A stretch of 64,000 nt of DNA, from positions 1 to 64,000 of the forward strand of contig JBBRNR010000010.1 of the NCBI GenBank assembly GCA_038230215.1, written 5' to 3'. The notes below the pieces were generated by a model that was not told where the DNA came from, made no database searches, and worked only from the letters and a program-made list of their open reading frames with translations. The stretch's first letter is position 1. Each line of letters opens with the position of its first letter. This stretch comes from DASVRZ01 sp038230215 (GTDB lineage: Bacteria; Verrucomicrobiota; Verrucomicrobiia; Chthoniobacterales; DASVRZ01). Shown piece after piece: positions 25,792-33,939 of the stretch. Both the position numbers and the translations under genes were made by a program.

Positions 25792-27105
25792 ATGCGGATT
25801 TTACTTACCAACAACACCCTGGATGACCGCGCAGGCACCGAGCTTTATTTGTGCGAAGTCGCCGAGGCGTTGCAGGCGGCGGGTCACGAGCCGGTGTGCT
25901 TCAGCCTAAATCTCGGGAAAATGGCCGCGCGTCTCGCCGAGCGCGGCATCCCGGTGAGCGACGATCTCCGCGCGCTGCCGGGCCCGCCGGATGTCATTCA
26001 CGGGCAACACTTTATCGAGACGACGTTGGCCGCGATGACCTGGCGCCAGGTGCCGGTGATTTCGTTTTGTCACGGACCCGAGGCGTGGCAGGAAGCCGCC
26101 TGTCAGCTCCCCAATGTGGTGCGCTGGATCGCCGTTGATGCCAGCAGCCGGCGGCGTCTGGTCGAGGATGAAGGCATCGATCCCGCGCGCGTGACCACGC
26201 TTCTAAACCACTTCGACGAGCGCAGATTCCAGCCGCGCGCGCCTTTGCCCGCGAAGCCGCAGAAAGCCCTCATCGCCAGCAATTACCTCACCCCGCGGCA
26301 TCCGGCGGTGCTCGCCGCCCGGGCGGCTTGCGAGGCGAAGGGAATCGCACTCCACACCGCGGGACGGCATCTCGGCGGCATTGTGGAAAACATGGAAACA
26401 CTCCTGCCCCAATTCGACATCGTCTTTGGCAAGGCGCGCATTCTCATCGAGGCCGCCGCCGTCGGCTGCGCGGTCGTGCAGTTGGAATATTTCGGCGCAG
26501 GACTGCTCGGACAAATGGAAAATTACGACACGCTGCGAGCCCACAATTTCGGCTACCACACGATGGGGTTGCCGCTGGACGCCGCAGTGATCGGCCATGA
26601 GCTGGATCGTTATGATGCAGCGGATGCGGCCCTTTTTTCGCAACGCATTCGCGAGGAGGCCACCTTGCAGAAAACCATGGCGAGTTTGATTCCGCTCTAC
26701 GCCGAGGCGATGACGCATCCCTCGCCGGACTACGATCCCGCTCTGGAGGCGGGGGATTTCCTGCGCTTCCACCTGCGCCTGTCAAAGCTGCCCCTAAAGG
26801 ACCTCCGGAAAACGACGCACGTCCCGCTGCGGCTGCCCGCATTTCCGATTCGCCCCGGCGGTCTTGCCGAAAGCTGGGAACACCTCACCTCCCGGCACGT
26901 TTCTGCCCACAGCCAGAAGCTCGAAAAACTCGGCCGTCTCATCACCGATCTGCGCCGCGAACAGGAAAAATCCGCCGCCAAAATCACGCAACTGCGGGGG
27001 AAACTGGCTCTTCTTTCCGAGAAACACACCCGACTCAAACTCGACTCTAAAAAACCGCGTTCCCTCTGGCAAAAACTCCGCACGTTCCTCGGACGCCACG
27101 ACTAA
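25792..27105 (+). CDS. Glycosyltransferase-like protein with C-terminal coiled coil
   Basis: A 437-residue cytoplasmic protein. The N-terminal Rossmann start LLTNNTLDDRAGTELYLCEV has the GT4-type pattern, and a second domain includes GKARILIEAAAVGCAVVQLE where glycosyltransferases carry the E-x7-E motif region. Residues about 360-425 are strongly helical (SAHSQKLEKLGRLITDLRRE ... LALLSEKHTRLKLDSKK), likely a coiled coil. It lies 80 bp after dltB and 2 bp before the P450 gene, so the two may be coexpressed. Donor and acceptor are unknown. Confidence 0.75.
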   Translation: MRILLTNNTLDDRAGTELYLCEVAEALQAAGHEPVCFSLNLGKMAARLAERGIPVSDDLRALPGPPDVIHGQHFIETTLAAMTWRQVPVISFCHGPEAWQEAACQLPNVVRWIAVDASSRRRLVEDEGIDPARVTTLLNHFDERRFQPRAPLPAKPQKALIASNYLTPRHPAVLAARAACEAKGIALHTAGRHLGGIVENMETLLPQFDIVFGKARILIEAAAVGCAVVQLEYFGAGLLGQMENYDTLRAHNFGYHTMGLPLDAAVIGHELDRYDAADAALFSQRIREEATLQKTMASLIPLYAEAMTHPSPDYDPALEAGDFLRFHLRLSKLPLKDLRKTTHVPLRLPAFPIRPGGLAESWEHLTSRHVSAHSQKLEKLGRLITDLRREQEKSAAKITQLRGKLALLSEKHTRLKLDSKKPRSLWQKLRTFLGRHD

Positions 27106-27107
27106 AC

Positions 27108-28328
27108 ATGGACCGCATCGTCCCATTTCCCCTCGACCTACATCATCCCACGATGCGTGCCGATCCGTATCCGGTCTATCGCTGGTATCGGGAAAACGCC
27201 CCCATTCACCGCGTCGAACCCGCCCAACCCGACGGCGTTCCACGCTATTTCCTTACCCGCTGGAACGACATCGAGGCCGGGTTAAAAAATCCATCGCTGA
27301 AACGCTCCACCCACCCGCATTCCCTCTGGAACCAGCCTTTGGAAAAAGTCCCGCCAGCCCTGCGGACTTACGCCCGAGTTACACGCGAATGGCCGCTGTT
27401 TCGCGATCCTCCGAACCACGCTCCGGCCCGCCGCCCGATCAATCGCGTGCTCGACGATCCGGGTCATCGCGAGATTCTGGACGCAGTAATTCATCACGCC
27501 TTGGAGTCTATCGGAAACGTGAAAACATTCGACGCGGCGGAAGTTTTTGCCCGCCACATCGCCCTGCAACTCAACTTGGAAATGCTCGGCCTCGGCGAGC
27601 GGAGTTGGATCGAACTCGGCGGGCATCTCCTCAATCTCAGTCTCGGTTTTGGCAATGTTTTCCATCAGGAACGCCTCGAAAACGCCAGCCGTTCCATGTC
27701 CATTCTGGAAAGCTGGATTCTGGAGGCCATGGAAACGACTCGCCCGCAGCCGGCTCCGTTTCTCGACCGCCTGCTCGCCATGCAACAGGCGGGAAAAATC
27801 TCGGATTCCAGCCAGCTCACCGCCACCGCATTGCTCTTCATTCAAGCGGGTCAGGACACCACCAGCGCGACGATTGCCAACGGGATTCTCACGCTTTTGC
27901 GGCACCCGAGGCACATCGAAAAACTCGTCGCCGAGCCCGAGTTTGCCCCGCATATCGTCGAGGAAGTGCTGCGTTTCGAGTCGCCCGTGCAGCAGACGAC
28001 CTCGCACGCCAGCGCGCCGCTGGAGTTGGGCGGCGTCACAGTCCAGCCGGGTGAGGCCGTCACATTTCTTCTCGGCGCAGCCAATCGCGACCCGGCGGTT
28101 TTTGAAAAACCAGACGAGTTTGATCCGGCTTTGGCGCGACCGCGCACGGCGGCATTTGGCTTCGGCCCGCATGGCTGCCCGGCCGCCAGTTTCGGACGCG
28201 AAATCGCCGCCACGAGTCTCGGTGCCTTCTTCCGGCATTTCCCCCAGGCCAGGCTGGTAAACGAGACCGCCTCCTGGAAACCGCTCGCCACCTTCCGCTC
28301 CGCCGGCCCGCTGCATGTCGCGGTCTAA
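27108..28328 (+). CDS. Cytochrome P450
   Basis: A 406-residue soluble P450. The I-helix motif LFIQAGQDTTSATIANG carries AGQDTT, the K-helix is EEVLRFESPVQQ with the ExxR pair, and the haem ligand is Cys357 in FGFGPHGCPAASFGRE, with P-A following in place of the usual L/I-G. Bacterial class I P450s need a ferredoxin and reductase, and none is nearby. Substrate unknown; it follows a glycosyltransferase by 2 bp, hinting at a tailoring role. Confidence 0.93.
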   Translation: MDRIVPFPLDLHHPTMRADPYPVYRWYRENAPIHRVEPAQPDGVPRYFLTRWNDIEAGLKNPSLKRSTHPHSLWNQPLEKVPPALRTYARVTREWPLFRDPPNHAPARRPINRVLDDPGHREILDAVIHHALESIGNVKTFDAAEVFARHIALQLNLEMLGLGERSWIELGGHLLNLSLGFGNVFHQERLENASRSMSILESWILEAMETTRPQPAPFLDRLLAMQQAGKISDSSQLTATALLFIQAGQDTTSATIANGILTLLRHPRHIEKLVAEPEFAPHIVEEVLRFESPVQQTTSHASAPLELGGVTVQPGEAVTFLLGAANRDPAVFEKPDEFDPALARPRTAAFGFGPHGCPAASFGREIAATSLGAFFRHFPQARLVNETASWKPLATFRSAGPLHVAV

Positions 28329-28424
28329 CCGAGTTTCCGAGGGAGGCTGCGGCAAATGTGAGCCCTTTTACCACACAACGTCTGGCTCCGATTGGCTTTC
28401 TGAGAGGGCGTCGCGAAACTCTGT

Positions 28425-28498
28425 TGTAGCGTCGAGCCTGTGGCTCGATGGGCCTGGTGGCAGAGGGATTTCTTTCGAGCCATAGGCTCCACGCTACA
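28425..28498. repeat. Long inverted repeat (REP/MITE-like hairpin)
   Basis: Arms of 24 bp at 28425-28448 and 28475-28498 (TGTAGCGT...GCTCGA and its complement) match at 22 positions and enclose a 26-base loop. Such GC-rich long hairpins are typical of mobile palindromic repeats. No coding potential. Confidence 0.8.
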
Positions 28499-28539
28499 AA
28501 CCCAGCCAGGATGCAAACGGTCCATGCACAACTTATTAG

Positions 28540-28790
28540 ACGCCCTCTTATAGACCCGTTGGGGTCGGCCTATCTATAGCCCAACGAGTGCCATCTGAAT
28601 CAGGTCTGTAGGACCGGCATGGCCCGGCTTCGTATGGCGCACCTATGGCGCACCTCCGGCGCTCACCCTCTATAGATACTAGGCTCCCACGGAGCCAGGG
28701 GGACGCCTCCATATCAGGGGGGACCAGTGCTAAAGCTCGGGCGAGTTTCAGAAAAGAGAACCCTTCCCTTGCGCTAGGCTCGAGAATCCT
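28540..28790. repeat. Gene-free stretch rich in short palindromes
   Basis: The 470 bp between the P450 gene and the next gene hold no credible ORF. Many short hairpins occur close together: GACCC-GTT-GGGGTC, GGTC-TGTA-GGACC, GCGCACCTATGGCGC and GGCTCC-CAC-GGAGCC. Together with the long hairpin at 28425 it looks like a mosaic of small mobile repeats or a decayed element. Confidence 0.55.
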
Positions 28791-28798
28791 GGATCCGC

Positions 28799-29539
28799 TT
28801 ACGGAGTCACCGGAGTCGTGGTTGCCTTCGTGGTGCTGGTGCTGGCGCGGTTTTCCAGCAAGTGCTGCGGGAAGAGACGGCGGAGTTCCACCCGCTCGGC
28901 GGGCGAACGATCCAAGGCATCGAGCGCCACGGTGAGGAGCGCTTTCTGGCAGGCGACTTCCAGCGCCTCGCGCGTGGTTGCCGACGGATTTTTGCTCGCT
29001 GTGGTGGCCGATTTGGCCGCGACCTGGGCCGCGCGGGCATTCAGGAAACGGGGAATCACGCCCCGCGCAGGCGCATTGCCCACCGCCGGAGCGGTGAAAT
29101 CGGCCACCACCCCGGGGTCGAGCTTCGCGCCGAGATCGGCAAAGGCCGTCGTCAGCCGGGTCAGCTTCTGGTCGATCGTATCCATCGTCGCCTCGCGATA
29201 TTCCGTGAGTCCGGCTGGGAAAAAGCGCAGATACTCCGCCGAGCCGTCGCCAAATTTACTGCTGATCGCCCCCTCGTGACGGCTGAGGGTTTTTAGAAAA
29301 CTCTCCAGCGCCGTCTGCATGGCTTTCGAGAGCCCCTTCTGGATGGCGGCATTCGTGCCTTCATTGGTGATCGCGCCGAAGTAAGCCGTGTGCGCCGTGA
29401 GCACCATCGCCGCCGTGCTGCCGTAGCGGGCAGTCGCCGCCAGCAGCTTGATGTTTTCCGTGGTGTAACCATTCAACTCGTCGTCGCTGATCTGACGGTT
29501 GTGGAAGTGAAGTGTAAAAAATACGTCGAAGTCTTGCAT
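28799..29539 (-). CDS. Array-linked hypothetical protein (246 aa)
   Basis: No recognised domain. The product is soluble and helical, with a Thr-rich C-terminal tail (ASTSTTKATTTPVTP). Features include HFHNRQISDDELNGYTTENI near the start, FFPAGLTEYREATMDTIDQK in the middle and SATTREALEVACQKALLTVA toward the end. The start at 29539 is chosen over the upstream TTG/GTG region because the family-like sequence begins at MQDFDVFF. Upstream, 130 bp away, lies array 2. It is similar in size to the two other array-linked proteins. Confidence 0.72.
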   Translation of the reverse strand: MQDFDVFFTLHFHNRQISDDELNGYTTENIKLLAATARYGSTAAMVLTAHTAYFGAITNEGTNAAIQKGLSKAMQTALESFLKTLSRHEGAISSKFGDGSAEYLRFFPAGLTEYREATMDTIDQKLTRLTTAFADLGAKLDPGVVADFTAPAVGNAPARGVIPRFLNARAAQVAAKSATTASKNPSATTREALEVACQKALLTVALDALDRSPAERVELRRLFPQHLLENRASTSTTKATTTPVTP

Positions 29540-29668
29540 GGGATTTTCTCTGGTGGTGATGGTTAATTTGAACGGAGCCAAACTGGCCACCGGCGGAAAC
29601 AAAGAACAGCCCAAACTATTTTATTTCCATGTATTTTTAAGAATCATCTGGAACTCGACTGAAAAAAC

Positions 29669-29921
29669 AGTGCCAGGTTTGTCACGGGCTTCCCCGGCGT
29701 CGGGAATGGCAGTGAAAACTTTGTCACCGGCCTCCCCGGTGTCGGGAACGGCAGTGAAAACTTTGTCACCCGCTTCCCCGGCGTCAGGAATGGCAGTGAA
29801 AACTTTGTCACCGGACTCCCCGGTGTCGGGAACGGCAGTGAAAACTTCGTCACCGGCATCCCCGGTGTCAGGAACGGCAGTGAAAAGTTTGTCGCCGGCT
29901 TCCCCGGCATCAGCGGCTCAA
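29669..29921. repeat. Tandem array of about six 42-bp units (two 21-bp halves each; array 2)
   Basis: From 29712 the 42-bp period is exact: GTGAAAACTTTGTCACCGGC, then a CCCCGG stretch and GTCGGGAACGGCA. The units repeat at 29712, 29754, 29796, 29838 and 29880, with a divergent unit before them. Each is made of two 21-bp parts. The array begins at the stop of the ABC permease gene and ends 130 bp upstream of the hypothetical gene start. No spacers separate units. Confidence 0.9.
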
Positions 29922-31564
29922 TGGCGGAGGTCCAGTGACGGGATTTCGTAGGGCAGCCGGATCGTTCCGCAGGGTTCACTGCCAATAAAAGCGATCTCGG
30001 CACCACTCATCCAGTCGTCGGGGAACGGTTGCTGCGCCTTTTTCCAGTTACCGTAGCGAGCCGATTTCTGGAACGCGCCTTGGTAACTTCTGGCTACGCT
30101 CAACACTCTGCCTGCCCCCGGCGCTTCTCCCTCGCTGCCACCGCCGAGGAAGTCACCCTGGCTGCGATTGTAAATGACCCATTTAAGCTGTTTCCAAAAA
30201 GACCACCCGTCCGACTCGCCATGTAGAGCCAAGGAGATCGTCTGCGATGCGATGTCGTAAGGCACATTGGTCGCAGTGACCGCCGCTTTCCGCAAAACGT
30301 AGTGCGTGCGGCACCAATCCACGGTGGCCCCCTCTCGGAAAGGCATGGTTTTTACCAAGACAGCCCGGCGAATCTCCAGGGTGACGACACCTTTTATGCG
30401 GACGCCGGTGAGGTCGTCTTTGGGGTATCGGTTGGGGAGATAGTTAAAAAGCTCATAACACTGCAAGTCCCATCGGGGGTTCTCTCGAGATGAAAAACCG
30501 AGCAGCTGAAAACGATGTTCCTCCCCCATGCCGCCGACGCCGCCGTGTCCACTAACGTCTTCATAGGCGGAGTGGATCACGAGGCCCGATTTCAAAGTCG
30601 CCTCCGCCTGGTAGGTAACGATGGTCGCGAAGTAGGGAGCTTGCAGGCCTTTTAGCACGACATAGCGGTTAAGACCCATGACGTTAGTACCATCCCATGA
30701 ACTGCCATTCAACCCCCGGTCCTCCTGGTTTTCCTTGGGCGAAAAATCCAGCGCATTCTGGTTGCGCAGAGCGGCTGGCATGGAGGCGTCCTTGGGCGAA
30801 TCGGGAAACCATTCGCCCAAATGCCAGGGCCAGAAAGATTTCAAGAGCAGGCTGCAGGTTAACCCCACGACGAGGAGGCTTAACGGCGGGAGCAATGATT
30901 TGCTGCGATAGCGCAGCCAGGTCACCAGTCCGATCGTGATCGAGAGAGCCAGGCAGAACACCAGGAAGCAGCTGCTTTGCAGACTGGAATCAATGAGACG
31001 CAGCGAAGCTCCATTGTGCAAATCGCGCTCGTGCAGCCACGCGTTTCCGAGAGTGATCAGAATCGCCGTACCCAAAATGGCGGCAAAGATGACGGCGAGA
31101 TGCCGCAGAAAAAGGGAGAAGACCAGAACCACCGCCAGTGCAGCGCCCAGATAAATCGCCGTCTCGACTAGATAGAGAAAAATATCCATTCCAGTTACAG
31201 GTATATCTAACAAAGGAATCGCTCCCCATCTCGCCACTAACACAGGCACAACCAGAAACAGGGCGGTGAAGATTATTTTACTCACTAACAAAGGCCGCCA
31301 CGGCACCGGACGCGTCGCCAGAAAATGGAAGTCGCGCCCCGGCGCATCCAGTCGAATCAACCGCACTAGCACGAACGCAAGGAGCAAGAGTAATGCGCCT
31401 GTGCTGAGCGTCATCAAGGGTGTGGAGCCGTGGATGTCGCTAGCCGCATCGTGCCGGGCGATAAAAGGAAGGGAGATCGCTAGTATCCAAACTAACAAAA
31501 TCCAGAGACGCTGGTGGCGAAAGTCTTTGGCTAACAAATGGCGGATGAGTGGAAAGGGTTTCAT
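29918..31564 (-). CDS. ABC transporter permease subunit (YtrC/YtrD-like)
   Basis: A 548-residue membrane protein with about six hydrophobic segments in the first 240 residues, then a large soluble domain (about 250-548) with WYNRSQGDFLGGG-like beta-rich sequence (residues not conserved enough to name). It lies directly downstream of the ATPase gene (12-bp gap) in the order GntR regulator, ATPase, permease, the usual layout of YtrA-regulated ABC systems. The substrate is unknown, and the soluble domain is unusually large for the type. The stop lies at the edge of array 2. Confidence 0.75.
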   Translation of the reverse strand: MKPFPLIRHLLAKDFRHQRLWILLVWILAISLPFIARHDAASDIHGSTPLMTLSTGALLLLLAFVLVRLIRLDAPGRDFHFLATRPVPWRPLLVSKIIFTALFLVVPVLVARWGAIPLLDIPVTGMDIFLYLVETAIYLGAALAVVLVFSLFLRHLAVIFAAILGTAILITLGNAWLHERDLHNGASLRLIDSSLQSSCFLVFCLALSITIGLVTWLRYRSKSLLPPLSLLVVGLTCSLLLKSFWPWHLGEWFPDSPKDASMPAALRNQNALDFSPKENQEDRGLNGSSWDGTNVMGLNRYVVLKGLQAPYFATIVTYQAEATLKSGLVIHSAYEDVSGHGGVGGMGEEHRFQLLGFSSRENPRWDLQCYELFNYLPNRYPKDDLTGVRIKGVVTLEIRRAVLVKTMPFREGATVDWCRTHYVLRKAAVTATNVPYDIASQTISLALHGESDGWSFWKQLKWVIYNRSQGDFLGGGSEGEAPGAGRVLSVARSYQGAFQKSARYGNWKKAQQPFPDDWMSGAEIAFIGSEPCGTIRLPYEIPSLDLRH

Positions 31565-31576
31565 TTTAGAGAGGAG

Positions 31577-32473
31577 TTAGATCGTGTTCAGCGGAAGGTT
31601 AGTTTCAGGAGAAAAAAGGCAGAGAAGGATGTCGCGCAACGGCATGGGAGAAATGTCCATTTGAGTTCCATAGCGATGGCGAAGAAGGCGCTCTCGTTTC
31701 TCGTCGAAGGCGGTCTCGATGAAGCGGAAGCCGTTGTTAGTCGTCTCGATCTGGCGCATGGAGGCGACGGGTTCTAACATCGCGCTGCCGAAGACCTGGA
31801 CGCGACGGAAGCGGCCGAGAAGGGAGTCGAGAGGTTCGCTGATTTTGAGGTGTCCGTCGTCGATGATCCCGATGGCGTCGGCGAGGCGCTCGACTTCCAG
31901 TAGGTCGTGCGAGGCGAAGAGGACGGACCAGCGAGTCTGCTGGGTGACTTCGAGCAGGCAGGAGATGAGTTCTTCCTTGGCGAGGGCGTCGAGACCGCTG
32001 AAGGGTTCGTCAAGCAGGAGGATTTGCGGATGGAAAGCCATGGCGAGGAGGAGCGCGAGTTTCATGCGTTCGCCTTTCGAGTAGGTGCACACTTTGCGGT
32101 CGAGCGGCAGATGCAGGCGCTGCTGGAGTTCATTGCAAAAACTAACATCCCAGTTGCGATAGAGCGGGCGGGTGAAGTCGATCAATTCGCTGCCGGTGAG
32201 TTAGTCGTAAGTCGGCTGAATTTCGGAGACGTAACCGATCTGCTGCCAGTCGTCCGCCGCGAGTCGGGTGCAATCTTTTCCTAACACGGTGGCCGAACCG
32301 CGTTGCGGCACGAGCAGGCCAGCGAGAATCTTCAGCAGGGTGGTTTTGCCCGCCCCGTTGCGACCGAGGATGGCGTAGAAGGTGCCGCTCTCGATGGTGA
32401 GGTCGATGTGATGTAGGACGGGTTTGTGCCCGTAGGCGTGGGAGAGCTGGCTAAGGTGAACAATGGGAGTCAT
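31577..32473 (-). pseudogene. ABC transporter ATPase, interrupted by an in-frame TAA
   Basis: One continuous reading frame encodes an ATPase of about 298 codons, but codon 91 is TAA (32201-32203). N-terminal half: Walker A GRNGAGKTT at residues 37-45. After the stop the same frame continues LTGSELIDFTRPLYRNWD, then a signature-like CTYSKGERMKLALL, Walker B ILLLDEPFSGLD and the H-loop FASHDLLEVERLAD. Both halves align to one family, so a single substitution (for example CAA or GAA to TAA) is the simplest cause. The gene is either a pseudogene, a sequencing error, or relies on readthrough or internal initiation at 32185. Confidence 0.8.
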
Positions 32474-32856
32474 GGCTTGTGGAGTTGGCGGAATTGTTTG
32501 TCGATGAGAGTGAGGAGTTCGTCGTGGCCGATGCCGAGATGCGCGGCTTCGACGAGGAGGTGATCCACGAGCGGAATGAGTGCTTTGGAGCGGAGTTGCC
32601 TGTTGTTAGGCGGAGCGGGCTCGGCAATGAAGCTGCCCTGGCCGGGGCGGACTTCGAGGAGGCCGAGTTCGATGAGAATGGTGGCCGCCTTTTGCACGGT
32701 ATTGGGGTTGACACCCAACTCGGTGCTGATCGCCCGCACGGCAGGAAAACGGTCGCCGGGTCTCAGGTGTCCGCTGGCGAGGGCACGCTTCACAGCCTGC
32801 ACGATCTGGTCGTAGATCGGCGCGCCGGGAACAATCTGGAGGGGAAAGGGAAGCAT
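32470..32856 (-). CDS. GntR-family regulator, YtrA subfamily
   Basis: A 128-residue repressor. The winged helix covers about residues 10-78 (APIYDQIVQAVKRALASGHL, DRFPAVRAISTELGVNPNTV). The short helical tail, without a ligand-binding domain, is typical of YtrA proteins, which control a linked ABC transporter. The stop overlaps the ATPase start as ATGA. A perfect 9-bp inverted repeat sits just upstream of its start and is the obvious operator. Confidence 0.92.
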   Translation of the reverse strand: MLPFPLQIVPGAPIYDQIVQAVKRALASGHLRPGDRFPAVRAISTELGVNPNTVQKAATILIELGLLEVRPGQGSFIAEPAPPNNRQLRSKALIPLVDHLLVEAAHLGIGHDELLTLIDKQFRQLHKP

Positions 32857-32862
32857 GGCCTA

Positions 32863-32883
32863 TGTATTACTGCTAGTAATACA
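32863..32883 (-). promoter_or_regulatory. Operator for the YtrA-type regulator
   Basis: Perfect inverted repeat with 9-bp arms, TGTATTACT and AGTAATACA, around GCT, 7 bp upstream of the gntR start codon. YtrA-type regulators bind palindromes with TnnTnnT-like arms in their own promoters, so autoregulation of the ABC operon is likely. The symmetry is exact. Confidence 0.78.
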
Positions 32884-32925
32884 CGGCGTCAAATACTTTA
32901 TTAGCGAGCTTTGCCGGAATCTGAG

Positions 32926-33855
32926 TTAGGAAGCCTTCACCGCGCTGGCGAAGAGGGTCTGGAAATGGGGCGCGTCGGGTTCTTTGGATACGACTGAAAC
33001 TCCGGCATTTTGGAAGCCGGACTGCTCCAGCATTTCGAGAAGTTCGGCCTCGCCGAAGCCGAGCCAGAGGTCGGCGTAAAGCTCGCGCGCCTGCTCGAAG
33101 TTGTGCGCCAGCAGGTCGAGGATGAGGAGTTTTCCGCCGGGCTTGAGGATTTTATGGGCCGCCTGCAAAGCTAGAATCGGCGAGCTGGCGTGGTGCAGTG
33201 CCTGGCTCAAGATGGCGAGGTCAATCGAGTTAGGTTCAATGGGCGGCGCCTCAATGTCGCCGAGTCGGTATTCGAGATTCGTGAAGCCATTTTCGCGCGC
33301 CACATTGGAACCGAACTCGACCATTTTTTCGGAGTTGTCGATGGCGATGACCTTCTCCGCACTGCGGGCGAGAAGCTGGGAAAGAGTGCCTTCGCCAGCT
33401 CCGAGATCGGCCACAACGACGCGCGGAACGAGCGTGAGCAAAAGATGCGATAATCCCTGCCAGGAGCGGCCCGGACAATAGCTGCGTCCGAATTTTCCCG
33501 CCAGCCGGTCGAAATATTCACGGGCGGTGTCCTGGCGTTTCTTGAGAACGAGCCCGAGGGCGCGGTCGTCGCGGTCGGTCTCGGCGAGCTCGGCAGCGCT
33601 GTCCTCCATGAGGCGAAACCACGGTTTCTGAGCCGAGTTGGGGGCAAGTCCGTAGTAGATATTTTTGCCGGCACGCCGGTCGGCGACGAGCCCGGCCTGT
33701 CGGAGTTGCGCGAGATGGGTGGAGATGCGCGACTGGCCCATGGCGAGAATTTCCTGCATTTCGGCCACGGTCAACTCCGTCTGGCCGAGGAGGCGCAAGA
33801 GCCGGAGCCGGGTCGGATCGACAAGGACGCGGAGAATTTTTAGGGTTGACGCCAT
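32926..33855 (-). CDS. ArsR-type DNA-binding domain fused to SAM-dependent methyltransferase
   Basis: A 309-residue fusion. Residues 1-90 are an ArsR winged helix (LRVLVDPTRLRLLRLLGQTE, GQSRISTHLAQLRQAGLV). Residues about 130-300 are a class I methyltransferase: motif I VVADLGAGEGTLSQLLA, the acidic loop VIAIDNSEKMVEF, and LSQALHHASSPILALQAAHK. It faces metK and ahcY across an 84-bp gap. Fusions of this type next to methyl-cycle genes are best explained as regulators that sense SAM or SAH through the methyltransferase pocket; this is inference, since no ligand data are here. Confidence 0.9.
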   Translation of the reverse strand: MASTLKILRVLVDPTRLRLLRLLGQTELTVAEMQEILAMGQSRISTHLAQLRQAGLVADRRAGKNIYYGLAPNSAQKPWFRLMEDSAAELAETDRDDRALGLVLKKRQDTAREYFDRLAGKFGRSYCPGRSWQGLSHLLLTLVPRVVVADLGAGEGTLSQLLARSAEKVIAIDNSEKMVEFGSNVARENGFTNLEYRLGDIEAPPIEPNSIDLAILSQALHHASSPILALQAAHKILKPGGKLLILDLLAHNFEQARELYADLWLGFGEAELLEMLEQSGFQNAGVSVVSKEPDAPHFQTLFASAVKAS

Positions 33856-33873
33856 AAGCTGGAGAAGAGATAT

Positions 33874-33889
33874 ATCATCCTATCATGAT
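33874..33889. promoter_or_regulatory. Candidate operator between the ArsR-methyltransferase gene and metK
   Basis: ATCAT ... ATGAT with a 6-base spacer, in a TATATCATCC/TATCATGATT context inside the 84-bp divergent gap. Position and symmetry fit an ArsR-type dimer site controlling metK-ahcY and its own gene. Confidence 0.5.
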
Positions 33890-33939
33890 TCGTTGATGTT
33901 CGCTATTCAATGCATCTTCCTCATATCAATCCAACTCCC

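Noticed and set aside
26864..28054. 396-residue plus-strand ORF overlapping glycosyltransferase and P450
   Set aside because: Low-complexity Arg/Ser/Pro composition, no domain; the two real genes cover the region in other frames.
29538..30006. ORFs on both strands through array 2 (14-residue repeats)
   Set aside because: Periodicity of 42 bp keeps frames open on both strands. No signal peptide or domain; overlap with the permease end.
33856..33939. SAM or SAH riboswitch before metK
   Set aside because: The gap is only 84 bp and shows a palindrome rather than a riboswitch-like fold; a fused ArsR regulator is present.
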